From CAZJUP01 sp964549275 (GTDB lineage: Bacteria > Fidelibacterota > Marinisomatia > Marinisomatales > TCS55): a DNA stretch of 64,000 nt. Positions 7,743 through 15,408 of the stretch are shown here, piece after piece. A model generated the notes under the pieces. The model made no database searches and was not told the DNA's origin. It was given only the letters and a program-made list of their open reading frames with translations. The translations under genes and the position numbers were made by a program. Location: positions 32,355 through 96,354 of the forward strand of contig CAZJUP010000009.1 of the NCBI GenBank assembly GCA_964549275.1. The letters run 5' to 3'. The first letter of the stretch is position 1, and each line of letters starts with the position of its first letter.

Positions 7743-9869
7743 ATGTTAAGTCCTAACGAACAAATTGCATTTATTCTATTAGTTGTTGTCTGTGGTGCAT
7801 TGGCATTTCAGGGATTTAACCGAATATTCAAAACGGTTAAATCGGGCGCAAAGGCGGATAGAAGTGACAATCTGGTGGGAAGATTTATCACTACTTTGAT
7901 TGACGTATTTCTGCAAAAACCCATTGCCAAAGCGCGACCCATTGTATCCCTGTTCCATTCATTCATTTTCTTTGGATTTAGTTTTTACCTATTGGTGAAT
8001 GTGAATGATATTTTGGAAGCATATGTGCCGGGTTGGACAACGATTGGAAGTGAGAACATAATTGCAAATTTATTTAATATATTTGCAGATATTTTCAGCG
8101 TATTTGTTTTGGTCGGGATGGTGTTCTTTCTGTATCGACGTTTTGTTCAAAAACCCAAGGTTATGGAATTTAACAGTAATGTGAAATTGCATCCCGGTGT
8201 TAGTGCCGGTGGGTTGAAAAAAGATTCACTCATTGTGGGTATTTTTATTCTCATTCATGTGGGGTCGCGCTGGCTTGGGACGGCTATGCATTTAGCCGAA
8301 AATGGGCACACAGATTCTTGGCTTCCTACGGCAAGTATCATGTCCGGACTTTTTTCCAACTGGTCTCATGCATCGTTGGAAACGGGGATTCATGTGACGT
8401 GGTGGTTGGCGATGGGACTTATTGTTATGTTCCTGCCATATTTTCCACGTTCAAAGCATATTCATCTCATGATTGCACCGGTGAACTTGGCATTGGGTCG
8501 TAGAACGGCTCGTGGTGCCATGGATGGTGTAACAAATACCGTATCACCCGGTTCAAAAACATTATCCGATTTACCCTGGTCGCAAGTGTTAGATCCTTGG
8601 GCGTGTATCATGTGCACTCGCTGCCATGAAGTATGTCCTGCCTATGCAAGTGGAACGCCATTAAGTCCATCCGCGCTGGAAATCAATAAACGCTATTTCA
8701 TCAATGAACAAGGGAATGCACTCTTCAACGGTGCCGGCGAAACAGCTCTATTGGATTATGCAATTTCTGAAGATGCGGTTTGGTCTTGCACCACGTGTTA
8801 TGCTTGTGTTGAAGTATGTCCCGTTGGAAATGAACCCATGATGGACATTTTGGAAATGCGTCGAAATCAGGTATTTGATGCAAAAATGCCGGACGAATTA
8901 GCCGACGTATTACGAAGTTTGGATGAGCAAGGAAATTCATTTAATGAATCGGTACGTCGTCGCCAAAAATGGTCCAAAAAATTAGATTTTAAATTGAAAG
9001 ATGCCACAAAAGAACCGGTGAAATATTTATGGTATGTAGGTGACTTTGCCAGTTTCAATCAAAATTGTCAGGATACGACACGAAAAGTAGCAGAAGTCTT
9101 AACAGCTACGGGTGTGGACTTTGGCATCATGGGGAAAAAGGAAAAATCTGCCGGTAACGATGTGCGTCGCGCAGGAGAAGAAGGACTCTTTGAAGTCTTG
9201 GCAGAGCAAAATATCGAAATGCTTGAAAAATGTGACTTTGAAGAAATTTTCACCACGGACCCCCACACATTTAATACGCTGAAAAATGAATATCCGGATA
9301 AAGGCGGAAATTATTCCGTGAAACATTATTCCACTTTATTGCTGGAACTCATTAAAAGTGGCGATATAGAACTCAAGAAAAAATTGGATATTAAAGCCAC
9401 CTATCATGACCCATGTTATTTGGGGCGTTACAATGGTATTTATGATGATCCGCGTGATGTAATGGAACTCTGTGGAATTGATTTGGTGGAAATGCCCCGA
9501 AACAAAGAAAATAGTTTTTGTTGTGGTGCTGGCGGTGGACGAGTTTGGCTTCCAGACCACGATGATATGACGCAACGTCCCAGTGAAAATCGAATTGAAG
9601 AAGCTGTCACAGTTGGTGTAAATAATTTTACAGTTGCGTGTCCGAAAGATATGACCATGTATGCGGATGCCGCAAAAACATCCGGGCATGAAGATACAAT
9701 GGCGGTGAAGGATATTATTGATTTTGTCCTTGAAGCAATGGATTTACCTGAAAAAGTGGAACCCGTTCCAACAGAAAGTGTGGTTGAAGGAGCTGTTATT
9801 TCAGAACTTGAAATTACAGAAACACAAGGAGAACCAGATTCGGCAGATGGAGAACCCCATGAAGAATAA
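7743..9869 (+). CDS. Membrane-bound HdrD-like FeS/CCG oxidoreductase, probable ETF:quinone oxidoreductase
   Basis: A 708-residue protein. About 250 N-terminal residues hold several hydrophobic helices (around 5-25, 66-90, 107-130, 160-175 and 215-235) that resemble a NarI-like cytochrome b or quinone-binding domain. Two [4Fe-4S] motifs follow (C-I-M-C-T-R-C-H-E-V-C-P near 283 and C-T-T-C-Y-A-C-V-E-V-C-P near 343), then a CCG domain (H-D-P-C-Y-L-G-R near 550 and F-C-C-G-A-G-G-G-R near 593). The C-terminal 40 residues are acidic and low in complexity. Downstream of etfBA this layout fits the membrane ETF:(methyl)menaquinone oxidoreductases (EMO). It would deliver electrons from sHdr via ETF to the quinone pool. 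Confidence 0.8.
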   Translation: MLSPNEQIAFILLVVVCGALAFQGFNRIFKTVKSGAKADRSDNLVGRFITTLIDVFLQKPIAKARPIVSLFHSFIFFGFSFYLLVNVNDILEAYVPGWTTIGSENIIANLFNIFADIFSVFVLVGMVFFLYRRFVQKPKVMEFNSNVKLHPGVSAGGLKKDSLIVGIFILIHVGSRWLGTAMHLAENGHTDSWLPTASIMSGLFSNWSHASLETGIHVTWWLAMGLIVMFLPYFPRSKHIHLMIAPVNLALGRRTARGAMDGVTNTVSPGSKTLSDLPWSQVLDPWACIMCTRCHEVCPAYASGTPLSPSALEINKRYFINEQGNALFNGAGETALLDYAISEDAVWSCTTCYACVEVCPVGNEPMMDILEMRRNQVFDAKMPDELADVLRSLDEQGNSFNESVRRRQKWSKKLDFKLKDATKEPVKYLWYVGDFASFNQNCQDTTRKVAEVLTATGVDFGIMGKKEKSAGNDVRRAGEEGLFEVLAEQNIEMLEKCDFEEIFTTDPHTFNTLKNEYPDKGGNYSVKHYSTLLLELIKSGDIELKKKLDIKATYHDPCYLGRYNGIYDDPRDVMELCGIDLVEMPRNKENSFCCGAGGGRVWLPDHDDMTQRPSENRIEEAVTVGVNNFTVACPKDMTMYADAAKTSGHEDTMAVKDIIDFVLEAMDLPEKVEPVPTESVVEGAVISELEITETQGEPDSADGEPHEE

Positions 9870-9883
9870 TTGCTATAGCTATT

Positions 9884-9912
9884 CTTTGCGAAAGTTTCAA
9901 ACTTCCGCAAAG
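9884..9912. repeat. REP palindrome, left flank of RAYT gene
   Basis: A 29-bp imperfect palindrome, CTTTGCGAAAGTT…AACTTCCGCAAAG. It is the exact reverse complement of the 29-bp element at 10510-10538 on the other side of the transposase gene. Confidence 0.85.
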
Positions 9913-9922
9913 CTATAATAAA

Positions 9923-10486
9923 ATGACATATGTTCAAGGACAGTATTATCATATTTATAATCGCGGATGCAACAAAGAAAAAATATTTTACAATGATGAC
10001 AACTACTATTATTTGCTTAAAAAAATGAGAGCTTCTTTCAAAGAATATGGAGCCAATGTGATTGCATATTGTTTAATGCCAAATCATTATCATTTTCTTG
10101 TTCAACAATTATCCGAGACGGAACTTTCCAAATGGCTTCGAAAAATATTTGTTGGATACACACAAGCCATTAATAAACAGCAAAATAGAAGTGGGACATT
10201 ATTCGAAGGTCGCCCAAAACATATAGTCATTGATAAGGAAGAATATATGGACCATTTGATGTGGTATATTCATACAAATCCTGTTTTTGCTGGGCTGGTT
10301 AGAAATCCTGAAGAATGGAAATTCTCTAATTTTCTGGAATCTATCGGCAAACGAGATGGAGTAATGGTGGATAAAAAATTTATCAATGAAAGATATGGGT
10401 CATTTTATGAATATGAGACATTTGTCAATGAATATGTATGTAATGAATCGTTAGAAAATAAAATGGGGAAATATCTCTTTGATTAA
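9923..10486 (+). CDS. REP-associated tyrosine transposase (RAYT, IS200/IS605 TnpA-like)
   Basis: A 187-residue Y1/HUH single-strand transposase relative. The N-terminal Y-H-I-Y-N-R-G (about 9-15) is the standard start of this family. The HUH metal site is Y-C-L-M-P-N-H-Y-H-F-L-V (about 50-61), and a Y-T-Q-A-I-N-K-Q-Q-N-R-S-G-T-L-F-E-G-R block (about 78-96) supplies the candidate nucleophilic tyrosine. The length is normal and the frame intact. It is bounded by two exact inverted copies of the REP palindrome (9884-9912 and 10510-10538), the REPtron layout of domesticated RAYTs. Further REP copies lie at 11591, 27825 and 29891. It separates the sHdr/ETF genes from lbpA but lies in the same direction. 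Confidence 0.9.
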   Translation: MTYVQGQYYHIYNRGCNKEKIFYNDDNYYYLLKKMRASFKEYGANVIAYCLMPNHYHFLVQQLSETELSKWLRKIFVGYTQAINKQQNRSGTLFEGRPKHIVIDKEEYMDHLMWYIHTNPVFAGLVRNPEEWKFSNFLESIGKRDGVMVDKKFINERYGSFYEYETFVNEYVCNESLENKMGKYLFD

Positions 10487-10509
10487 AAAATATTTTTATC
10501 AAAACGCAA

Positions 10510-10538
10510 CTTTGCGGAAGTTTGAAACTTTCGCAAAG
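10510..10538. repeat. REP palindrome, right flank of RAYT gene
   Basis: A 29-bp palindrome, CTTTGCGGAAGTT…AACTTTCGCAAAG, the exact reverse complement of 9884-9912. It lies 22 bp before lbpA and could form a hairpin in the lbpA leader. Confidence 0.85.
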
Positions 10539-10559
10539 TCTAACTAAACTTAAAAAACT

Positions 10560-10994
10560 ATGAAAAAACAATTCGATTATAAACCAGACCGTTATTACAA
10601 CAGCAACCATCTTTGGTCTAAACAAGAACATGATGGGCGCATCACCATAGGCATGGATGAATTGGGTTTGGATTCACTGGGCGAAATGGCTTATTTAACT
10701 CTACCCGCTATTGGCACCCCCGTAGAAATGGGGAAAGTCATGGGTTCCATGGAAGCGGCAAAAATGACAGGCGAACTTTTTGCACCAATTTCAGGAATTG
10801 TTATTGAAAAAAATGATGCTGTTTTGCAAAATCCGTTATTGGTCAACGAAGACCCTTTTGAGAAGGGGTGGCTGATTAAAATTGAACCGACTAATTGGGC
10901 AGAAGAATCAGGTTCAATGATTTCTGGTGATGACCTTCCCGGGTGGATGGAAGCTGAAATTGAACGATTTGAATCCCAAGGCATAACTGGGTGA
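10560..10994 (+). CDS. lbpA: Lipoate-binding protein LbpA (GcvH-like) of the sHdr pathway
   Basis: A 144-residue lipoyl-domain protein resembling GcvH. The hinge carrying the lipoyl-lysine is G-S-M-E-A-A-K-M-T-G-E-L with Lys68 as modification site, followed by F-A-P-I-S-G as in H-proteins. The N-terminal segment (W-S-K-Q-E-H-D-G-R-I-T-I-G-M near 19-32) is also typical of GcvH. No glycine-cleavage genes (gcvT, gcvP) are present. Instead it lies with shdr genes, a lipoate ligase and two radical SAM lipoyl-synthase genes, the context of LbpA, the sulfur-carrying cofactor protein of sHdr. Its stop overlaps the ligase start by 4 bp (GTGA). Confidence 0.9.
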   Translation: MKKQFDYKPDRYYNSNHLWSKQEHDGRITIGMDELGLDSLGEMAYLTLPAIGTPVEMGKVMGSMEAAKMTGELFAPISGIVIEKNDAVLQNPLLVNEDPFEKGWLIKIEPTNWAEESGSMISGDDLPGWMEAEIERFESQGITG

Positions 10995-12280
10995 ACACTT
11001 GGCGCTATATTGAAAATAACCATGTAACCGCGTCCGCTGGATTAGCGGCGGATGAAGTCCTTGCCAATCGTGCTGGCGCCGGCACATCCCAACCCACACT
11101 TCGGCTTTATACATACCAACCTTGTGCATTGGTAGGGCGATTCCAGACAATGGAGAATGAATTGAATCTGGAATATTGCGCCCAAAATAAAATCCCTGTC
11201 AATCGGAGACCCACAGGCGGTGGTGCCATCATTATGGGAGAAAATCAATTAGGCGTAGCATTAGCGATACCGGGCAAATCAGATGAATCTTATGCCAGTG
11301 TTCGGGAACGAATGGCTCAATTTTCCCAAGGAATAATATCAGGATTGAACACGTTGGGAATCGATGTGAAATTTCGCCGTAAGAATGATTTAGAAGTCAA
11401 TGGGCAAAAGATTGCTGGATTGGGATTACATAAAACAACCACGGGTGGATTGTTATTTCACGCATCATTATTAGTGGATTTAGATGTGCCTTATATGCTC
11501 AATGTTTTAAAAACACCTTTTGAAAAGATTTCAGATAAAGAAATTTCATCTGTAGCAGAAAGGACTACCACAATTAGGAGAGAATTAGAACTTTGCGGAA
11601 GTTCAAAACTTCCGCAAAGATTAACCATGAATGATGTAAGAAAAACTATTTTAAATGGCTACAAAACAGCATTTAAGATTGAGATTCAATCAATGAATAA
11701 TTCTAATGACCCCACTTTAATTCTCTCCTATGACAGGGGAGAAGACAAAAAGGATTATACAAACCCTTCGATTTCCCCTGTAACAGGGGAAATACAAAGG
11801 GGTCAAAATAATATTGATTCCGAAAGTGATTGGTCAGGGTTTACCCATGAAGAAATGGATGAAATCCGCCAATTAGAAAAAGATAAATACATGGATTCAG
11901 ATTGGATATTTCAATCTACAGATGTGGCAGATGCCATTGGCAAATCTTCAATTAAAACGGAAGGTGGTCTCCTGGATATTCGCATAGTGCTTGCAGGAAA
12001 AATGATTAAATCTGCTTATATAGGTGGGGACTTCTTTACATCAGAGCATGCCATTGCTGATTTAGAGCAAAGTTTGCGCTGGCATTCGAGTCAGGATAAA
12101 TCTTTACAAGAAACATTGTATCAAGTATATAATAGATGGTCAGATGATTTGGCGAATTTGCCTATGGTATCTCTCATCAAAGGCTTGATGTCCGCCATTC
12201 AAAAAGCTGAACTCATGTCACGAAATAATTCATCAGACCCCTATGGTTGTTTTGTTACGCCGGGAAATGCCCATGCTTGA
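10991..12280 (+). CDS. Lipoate-protein ligase of sLpl(AB) type, with repeat insertions in frame
   Basis: A 429-residue ligase, presumably attaching octanoate or lipoate to LbpA. The catalytic domain (about 1-190) has R-R-P-T-G-G-G-A-I-I-M (about 74-84) and the lysine motif N-G-Q-K-I-A-G-L-G (about 137-145). The C-terminal part (about 275-390) has W-S-G-F-T, then the K-T-E-G-G-L-L-D-I-R-I and G-D-F-F features of the LplB-like accessory domain. Between them, residues about 200-272 are encoded partly by a REP palindrome (11591-11619) and by a 97-bp inverted repeat (11708-11804), both read without a stop. This makes the linker long, charged and probably unstructured. Start is a GTG overlapping the lbpA stop. 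Confidence 0.85.
   Translation: MNTWRYIENNHVTASAGLAADEVLANRAGAGTSQPTLRLYTYQPCALVGRFQTMENELNLEYCAQNKIPVNRRPTGGGAIIMGENQLGVALAIPGKSDESYASVRERMAQFSQGIISGLNTLGIDVKFRRKNDLEVNGQKIAGLGLHKTTTGGLLFHASLLVDLDVPYMLNVLKTPFEKISDKEISSVAERTTTIRRELELCGSSKLPQRLTMNDVRKTILNGYKTAFKIEIQSMNNSNDPTLILSYDRGEDKKDYTNPSISPVTGEIQRGQNNIDSESDWSGFTHEEMDEIRQLEKDKYMDSDWIFQSTDVADAIGKSSIKTEGGLLDIRIVLAGKMIKSAYIGGDFFTSEHAIADLEQSLRWHSSQDKSLQETLYQVYNRWSDDLANLPMVSLIKGLMSAIQKAELMSRNNSSDPYGCFVTPGNAHA
11591..11619. repeat. REP palindrome inside the ligase coding region
   Basis: CTTTGCGGAAGTT…AACTTCCGCAAAG, 29 bp, the same family as the RAYT flanks. It is translated as part of a segment reading C-G-S-S-K-L-P-Q-R. Confidence 0.85.
11708..11804. 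repeat. 97-bp inverted-repeat element inside the ligase coding region
   Basis: Begins GACCCCACTTT and ends ACAAAGGGGTC, so the termini are complementary. Internal arms CTCTCCTATGACAGGGGAG and TTTCCCCTGTAACAGGGGAAA form two further small hairpins. It reads as an inserted repeat that happens to stay open in the ligase frame. Confidence 0.7.
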
Positions 12281-13235
12281 AACTAATGTTGAATCAATGA
12301 ACATATCTTTGGGAAACCCTTTTGATATCCGGAAAGAAAATTTCCCTAATGAAATTACATTTTACGGTCCTGGGCTAAAACCACACACCACATCAGAATT
12401 TTCCGGTTCTATGAAAGAATTTGTATCCATCAGCGTTACGGGAAGTAAATGTGCCCTGAACTGTGAACATTGCAATACGAAAATGTTGGACAATATGTTG
12501 GATTTACCTTCCTTTGATAGCAGCCTGTTTGATATGGCAAAAGATTTAAAGAATAAAGGGGCAAAGGGAATTTTAGTTTCTGGTGGAAGCAATATTAGAA
12601 ATCAAGTACCGCTGCTTCCACATATCGAAGATATGAAACGCATTCGCAGAGAATTGGGTATGGTGATTCGTGTTCATCCCGGTTTGCCTGACGAAGAAAC
12701 CTGTGAAGCATTGGCAGAAGTGGATGTAGATGGTGTAATGTTGGATATTATTGGTGACCAGGAAACCATTTCAGATGTATACCATTTGGATGCAGAACCG
12801 TCCGATTATGAAGCGGTGTTAGAACGATTGCAAAGGCATAATATTCCTGCTATTCCCCATATTGTATTGGGACATTATTTTGGGAAAATGAATGGCGAGT
12901 GGGCCGCTTTGGATATGATTAAAAAATATCCACCAAAAATATTAGTGCTGGTGATTTTATTACCCCTAACGGGTACGGGGATGGAAGGCGTCATTCCACC
13001 ATCCATGGAAGAAATTGGAGGTTTTTTTGAAACAGCAAGATTATCATTGCCATCCACACCCATTTTGTTGGGATGCGCTCGTCCATTGGGGAACATAAAA
13101 ATTGATATTGATAAATCCGCTATAAACGCCGGTTTGAATGGAATTGCATTTCCATCAGAAGGTATTGTGGGGTATGCACAGGAAAAAGGATTAGAACCAT
13201 CATTTATTAATGCCTGCTGTGGCGTTACTTGGTAA
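12273..13235 (+). CDS. lipS1: Radical SAM lipoyl-synthase component LipS1-like
   Basis: A radical SAM protein of about 320 residues. The cluster motif is K-C-A-L-N-C-E-H-C (CxxxCxxC), about 50 residues from the start, with a following V-S-G-G-S segment that fits the GGE-like SAM-binding strand. Reading could begin further upstream at 12243, but ATG 12273 gives only an 8-bp overlap with the ligase stop. LipS1 and LipS2 are paired radical SAM enzymes that together replace LipA and insert two sulfurs into octanoyl-LbpA; this pair next to lbpA and an sLpl-type ligase is the expected arrangement. Assignment as LipS1 and not LipS2 is by order and by the less cysteine-rich N-terminus. Confidence 0.8.
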   Translation: MLETNVESMNISLGNPFDIRKENFPNEITFYGPGLKPHTTSEFSGSMKEFVSISVTGSKCALNCEHCNTKMLDNMLDLPSFDSSLFDMAKDLKNKGAKGILVSGGSNIRNQVPLLPHIEDMKRIRRELGMVIRVHPGLPDEETCEALAEVDVDGVMLDIIGDQETISDVYHLDAEPSDYEAVLERLQRHNIPAIPHIVLGHYFGKMNGEWAALDMIKKYPPKILVLVILLPLTGTGMEGVIPPSMEEIGGFFETARLSLPSTPILLGCARPLGNIKIDIDKSAINAGLNGIAFPSEGIVGYAQEKGLEPSFINACCGVTW

Positions 13236-13245
13236 AGGAAGAAAA

Positions 13246-14346
13246 ATGAATGCTGAACAACCAAAATTATCATCACAAGGACAAGCTGAATTGCTAAATA
13301 TTAGTCCGGATTATGTTCGGATTAGTATGGCGGCTGCCATTGAACTGGGACTTAAGCCCGGTCGAATTCATGGTTGCGGATGCGGGTGCATCAACCTGCT
13401 TCAAAATTATCCTGAAGGTTGTTTTGCCAATTGCAGTTATTGTGGATTAGCGCGTGAGCGTCCCGGATTAGCAGAAGAAAATAGTTTTATTCGTGTGGAC
13501 TGGCCTTTGTTCTCAACCGATTTAATAGCAGAAAAGATTGCAGAAAAAGAAGCGGAAAGTTCTGTGGGGCGTGTGTGTATTTCTCAAGTTCAAGACCATA
13601 GAGCAAATGATGATTTAATTGACATTACTCGTTGTGTACACTCTGTGGCCCCTGAAGTGCCATTGTCCGGATTAGTAAATGCTACCACAATGACTGTTCC
13701 ATTTTTAGAGCAATTGAAAGAAGAAGGGATTGATATAATTGGTTATGGATTAGACGCTGTTACGGAAGAATTATTCATCAAAACGCGGGGAAAAGAAGCA
13801 AGCGGTCCCCACGATTGGGATTACCATTGGGAAATGGTAAGAGCTGCACGAAAGATTTATGGCCCCATGAATGTAAATTGCCATTTGATTGTTGGGCTGG
13901 GCGAGACGGACATTGATTTAGTGAATATATTTTACAAATTGAAATCTGAAGAAATTGCAGGATATTTATTTTCGTTTAACCCTGAATCGGGCACTACCTT
14001 ACAACATCAGACACGGCAACCTATAAAACGCCATCGTCGAGTGCAGCTGGCAAAATTCCTAATTGAAGAAAAAAATGTGGAACAGGATGTGTTTCAATTT
14101 GATAAAAATGGATTCATTGCTTCAATCGAATCAGAAGAAGAGTTGATTCAAAATTCCATTGATGAAGGATTGCCTTTCATGACAAATGGATGCCCCGATA
14201 GAGAAGGCGTTATGGCGTGTAATCGCCCATATGGGTCTTATCGCCCAGGAGAAGAATTTCGGGATTATCCATTCAAACCTACTGGCGATGAACTGAATAT
14301 TATTCGTGAACAAATGCAATTAAATGGGCAATTAAAGACAGGATAA
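13246..14346 (+). CDS. lipS2: Radical SAM lipoyl-synthase component LipS2-like
   Basis: A radical SAM protein of about 366 residues. Ahead of the cluster motif C-F-A-N-C-S-Y-C-G-L-A-R lies a cysteine-rich H-G-C-G-C-G-C-I-N segment that could bind an auxiliary FeS cluster, the sulfur donor expected in a lipoyl synthase. The C-terminal third has a further N-G-C-P-D-R and A-C-N-R-P-Y. ATG 13246 is preferred over 13210 because an aaaggaag site lies just upstream and the long overlap with lipS1 is avoided. Together with LipS1 it would make lipoyl-LbpA from octanoyl-LbpA. Confidence 0.82.
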   Translation: MNAEQPKLSSQGQAELLNISPDYVRISMAAAIELGLKPGRIHGCGCGCINLLQNYPEGCFANCSYCGLARERPGLAEENSFIRVDWPLFSTDLIAEKIAEKEAESSVGRVCISQVQDHRANDDLIDITRCVHSVAPEVPLSGLVNATTMTVPFLEQLKEEGIDIIGYGLDAVTEELFIKTRGKEASGPHDWDYHWEMVRAARKIYGPMNVNCHLIVGLGETDIDLVNIFYKLKSEEIAGYLFSFNPESGTTLQHQTRQPIKRHRRVQLAKFLIEEKNVEQDVFQFDKNGFIASIESEEELIQNSIDEGLPFMTNGCPDREGVMACNRPYGSYRPGEEFRDYPFKPTGDELNIIREQMQLNGQLKTG

Positions 14347-14421
14347 CAGGATGAACTTGATAAAAGAAATAAAAATCACGAAACAAAAAACGAAATATAT
14401 AAAATGTTTTTACCATCCTGT
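14346..14421. repeat. Intergenic inverted repeat ACAGGATG…CATCCTGT
   Basis: ACAGGATG at 14346-14353 and its complement CATCCTGT at 14414-14421 enclose an A-rich stretch between lipS2 and the next ligase gene. Similar AGGAT/ATCCT pairs occur at 54700-54785. Confidence 0.45.
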
Positions 14422-14448
14422 AAATCCAGTTAATCCCGTCAGACCAAA

Positions 14449-15408
14449 ATGAAATTTATTCGATTAATTCATATGGGACGGATTCCCGGATGGCAAACGC
14501 AAGCGGTGTATCATACCGTTGCGGAACTCATGACAGAAGATACGCCGGATACCATCATTATTTCCCAACCGTCGGATACGTATGTATGTTTGGGCTATCA
14601 TCAGAAATTGGATGAAACATTTGACAAAGAAGTTTGTGATGAAAAAGAGATTCCCATTTTACGTAGGAAAGTTGGCGGTGGTGGAACCTATTTAGATTCA
14701 AATCAACTCTTTTATCAATGTGTATTTCACAAAAGTCGTGTGCCGGCAAACTCGGATAAAGTGTATGAAATGATGTTGTCACCGGTGGTGAATACATTGA
14801 AACATTTTTTTGATGTAAAAGCGGAGTTAGTGGGAAGTCATGAAGTAGAAATGAATGGTAAACGAGTGGCTGGCATCGGTGGCGGACAAATGGGGGAAGC
14901 AAGTATTGTCGTAGGAAATATTCTTTTTGACTTTGATTATGATACCATGGCATCCGTATGGAGTGTTCCCAATGAATCTTTTCGTGATTTAGCAAAGGAA
15001 GCAATGAAGGATCATATCATTACACTGGATGATATTGGTTCCATGGTTAAGATGGATAAATTGGCAGATCAATTAATTGAAGAATATGAAACGTATTTAG
15101 GTCGGAAATTAAATCCTGGTGGCATGACCATTACTGAAATTGAGAGAGCGGGACAAGTGGGTGTTGTATTGCGGTCAGAATCATTTTTGAATTCTATGGA
15201 CGAAGGGAATGGATCATCCAAACGGAAACTATTGAAAATTGCTCGGAATGTTTTTATTCATTATGACGATATAGATGTAGATGGTAAAAAGCTTGTGGGC
15301 AGTTTCCGTGTAGAAGATGGAAGAATTCATTCTGCAAAATTGGATAATGGAAATGGTGAAATGGAAGTAGCATTAGTTGGAAAAGCATTTAAAGATTTAG
15401 TGAAATGA
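14449..15408 (+). CDS. Second lipoate-protein ligase / octanoyltransferase-like protein
   Basis: A 319-residue BPL/LplA-family protein. It has R-R-K-V-G-G-G-G-T-Y-L-D (about 66-77), and the lysine motif M-N-G-K-R-V-A-G-I-G-G-G (about 137-148), then G-N-I-L-F-D-F-D-Y-D-T. The C-terminal 80 residues resemble an LplB-like accessory domain (K-L-L-K-I-A-R-N-V-F-I-H). It differs clearly from the ligase at 10991, so it is not a recent duplicate. It overlaps the next radical SAM gene by 4 bp. It may load octanoate onto LbpA while the other loads lipoate, or the reverse; sequence alone does not decide. Confidence 0.8.
   Translation: MKFIRLIHMGRIPGWQTQAVYHTVAELMTEDTPDTIIISQPSDTYVCLGYHQKLDETFDKEVCDEKEIPILRRKVGGGGTYLDSNQLFYQCVFHKSRVPANSDKVYEMMLSPVVNTLKHFFDVKAELVGSHEVEMNGKRVAGIGGGQMGEASIVVGNILFDFDYDTMASVWSVPNESFRDLAKEAMKDHIITLDDIGSMVKMDKLADQLIEEYETYLGRKLNPGGMTITEIERAGQVGVVLRSESFLNSMDEGNGSSKRKLLKIARNVFIHYDDIDVDGKKLVGSFRVEDGRIHSAKLDNGNGEMEVALVGKAFKDLVK

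Noticed and set aside
9336..9952. Minus-strand open frames over the 3' end of the membrane FeS gene
   Set aside because: Antisense to a conserved CCG domain; low-complexity, no motif.
10560..10994. Glycine cleavage H protein
   Set aside because: Fold is the same, but no gcvT or gcvP genes occur, and the neighbours are sHdr lipoate-assembly genes.
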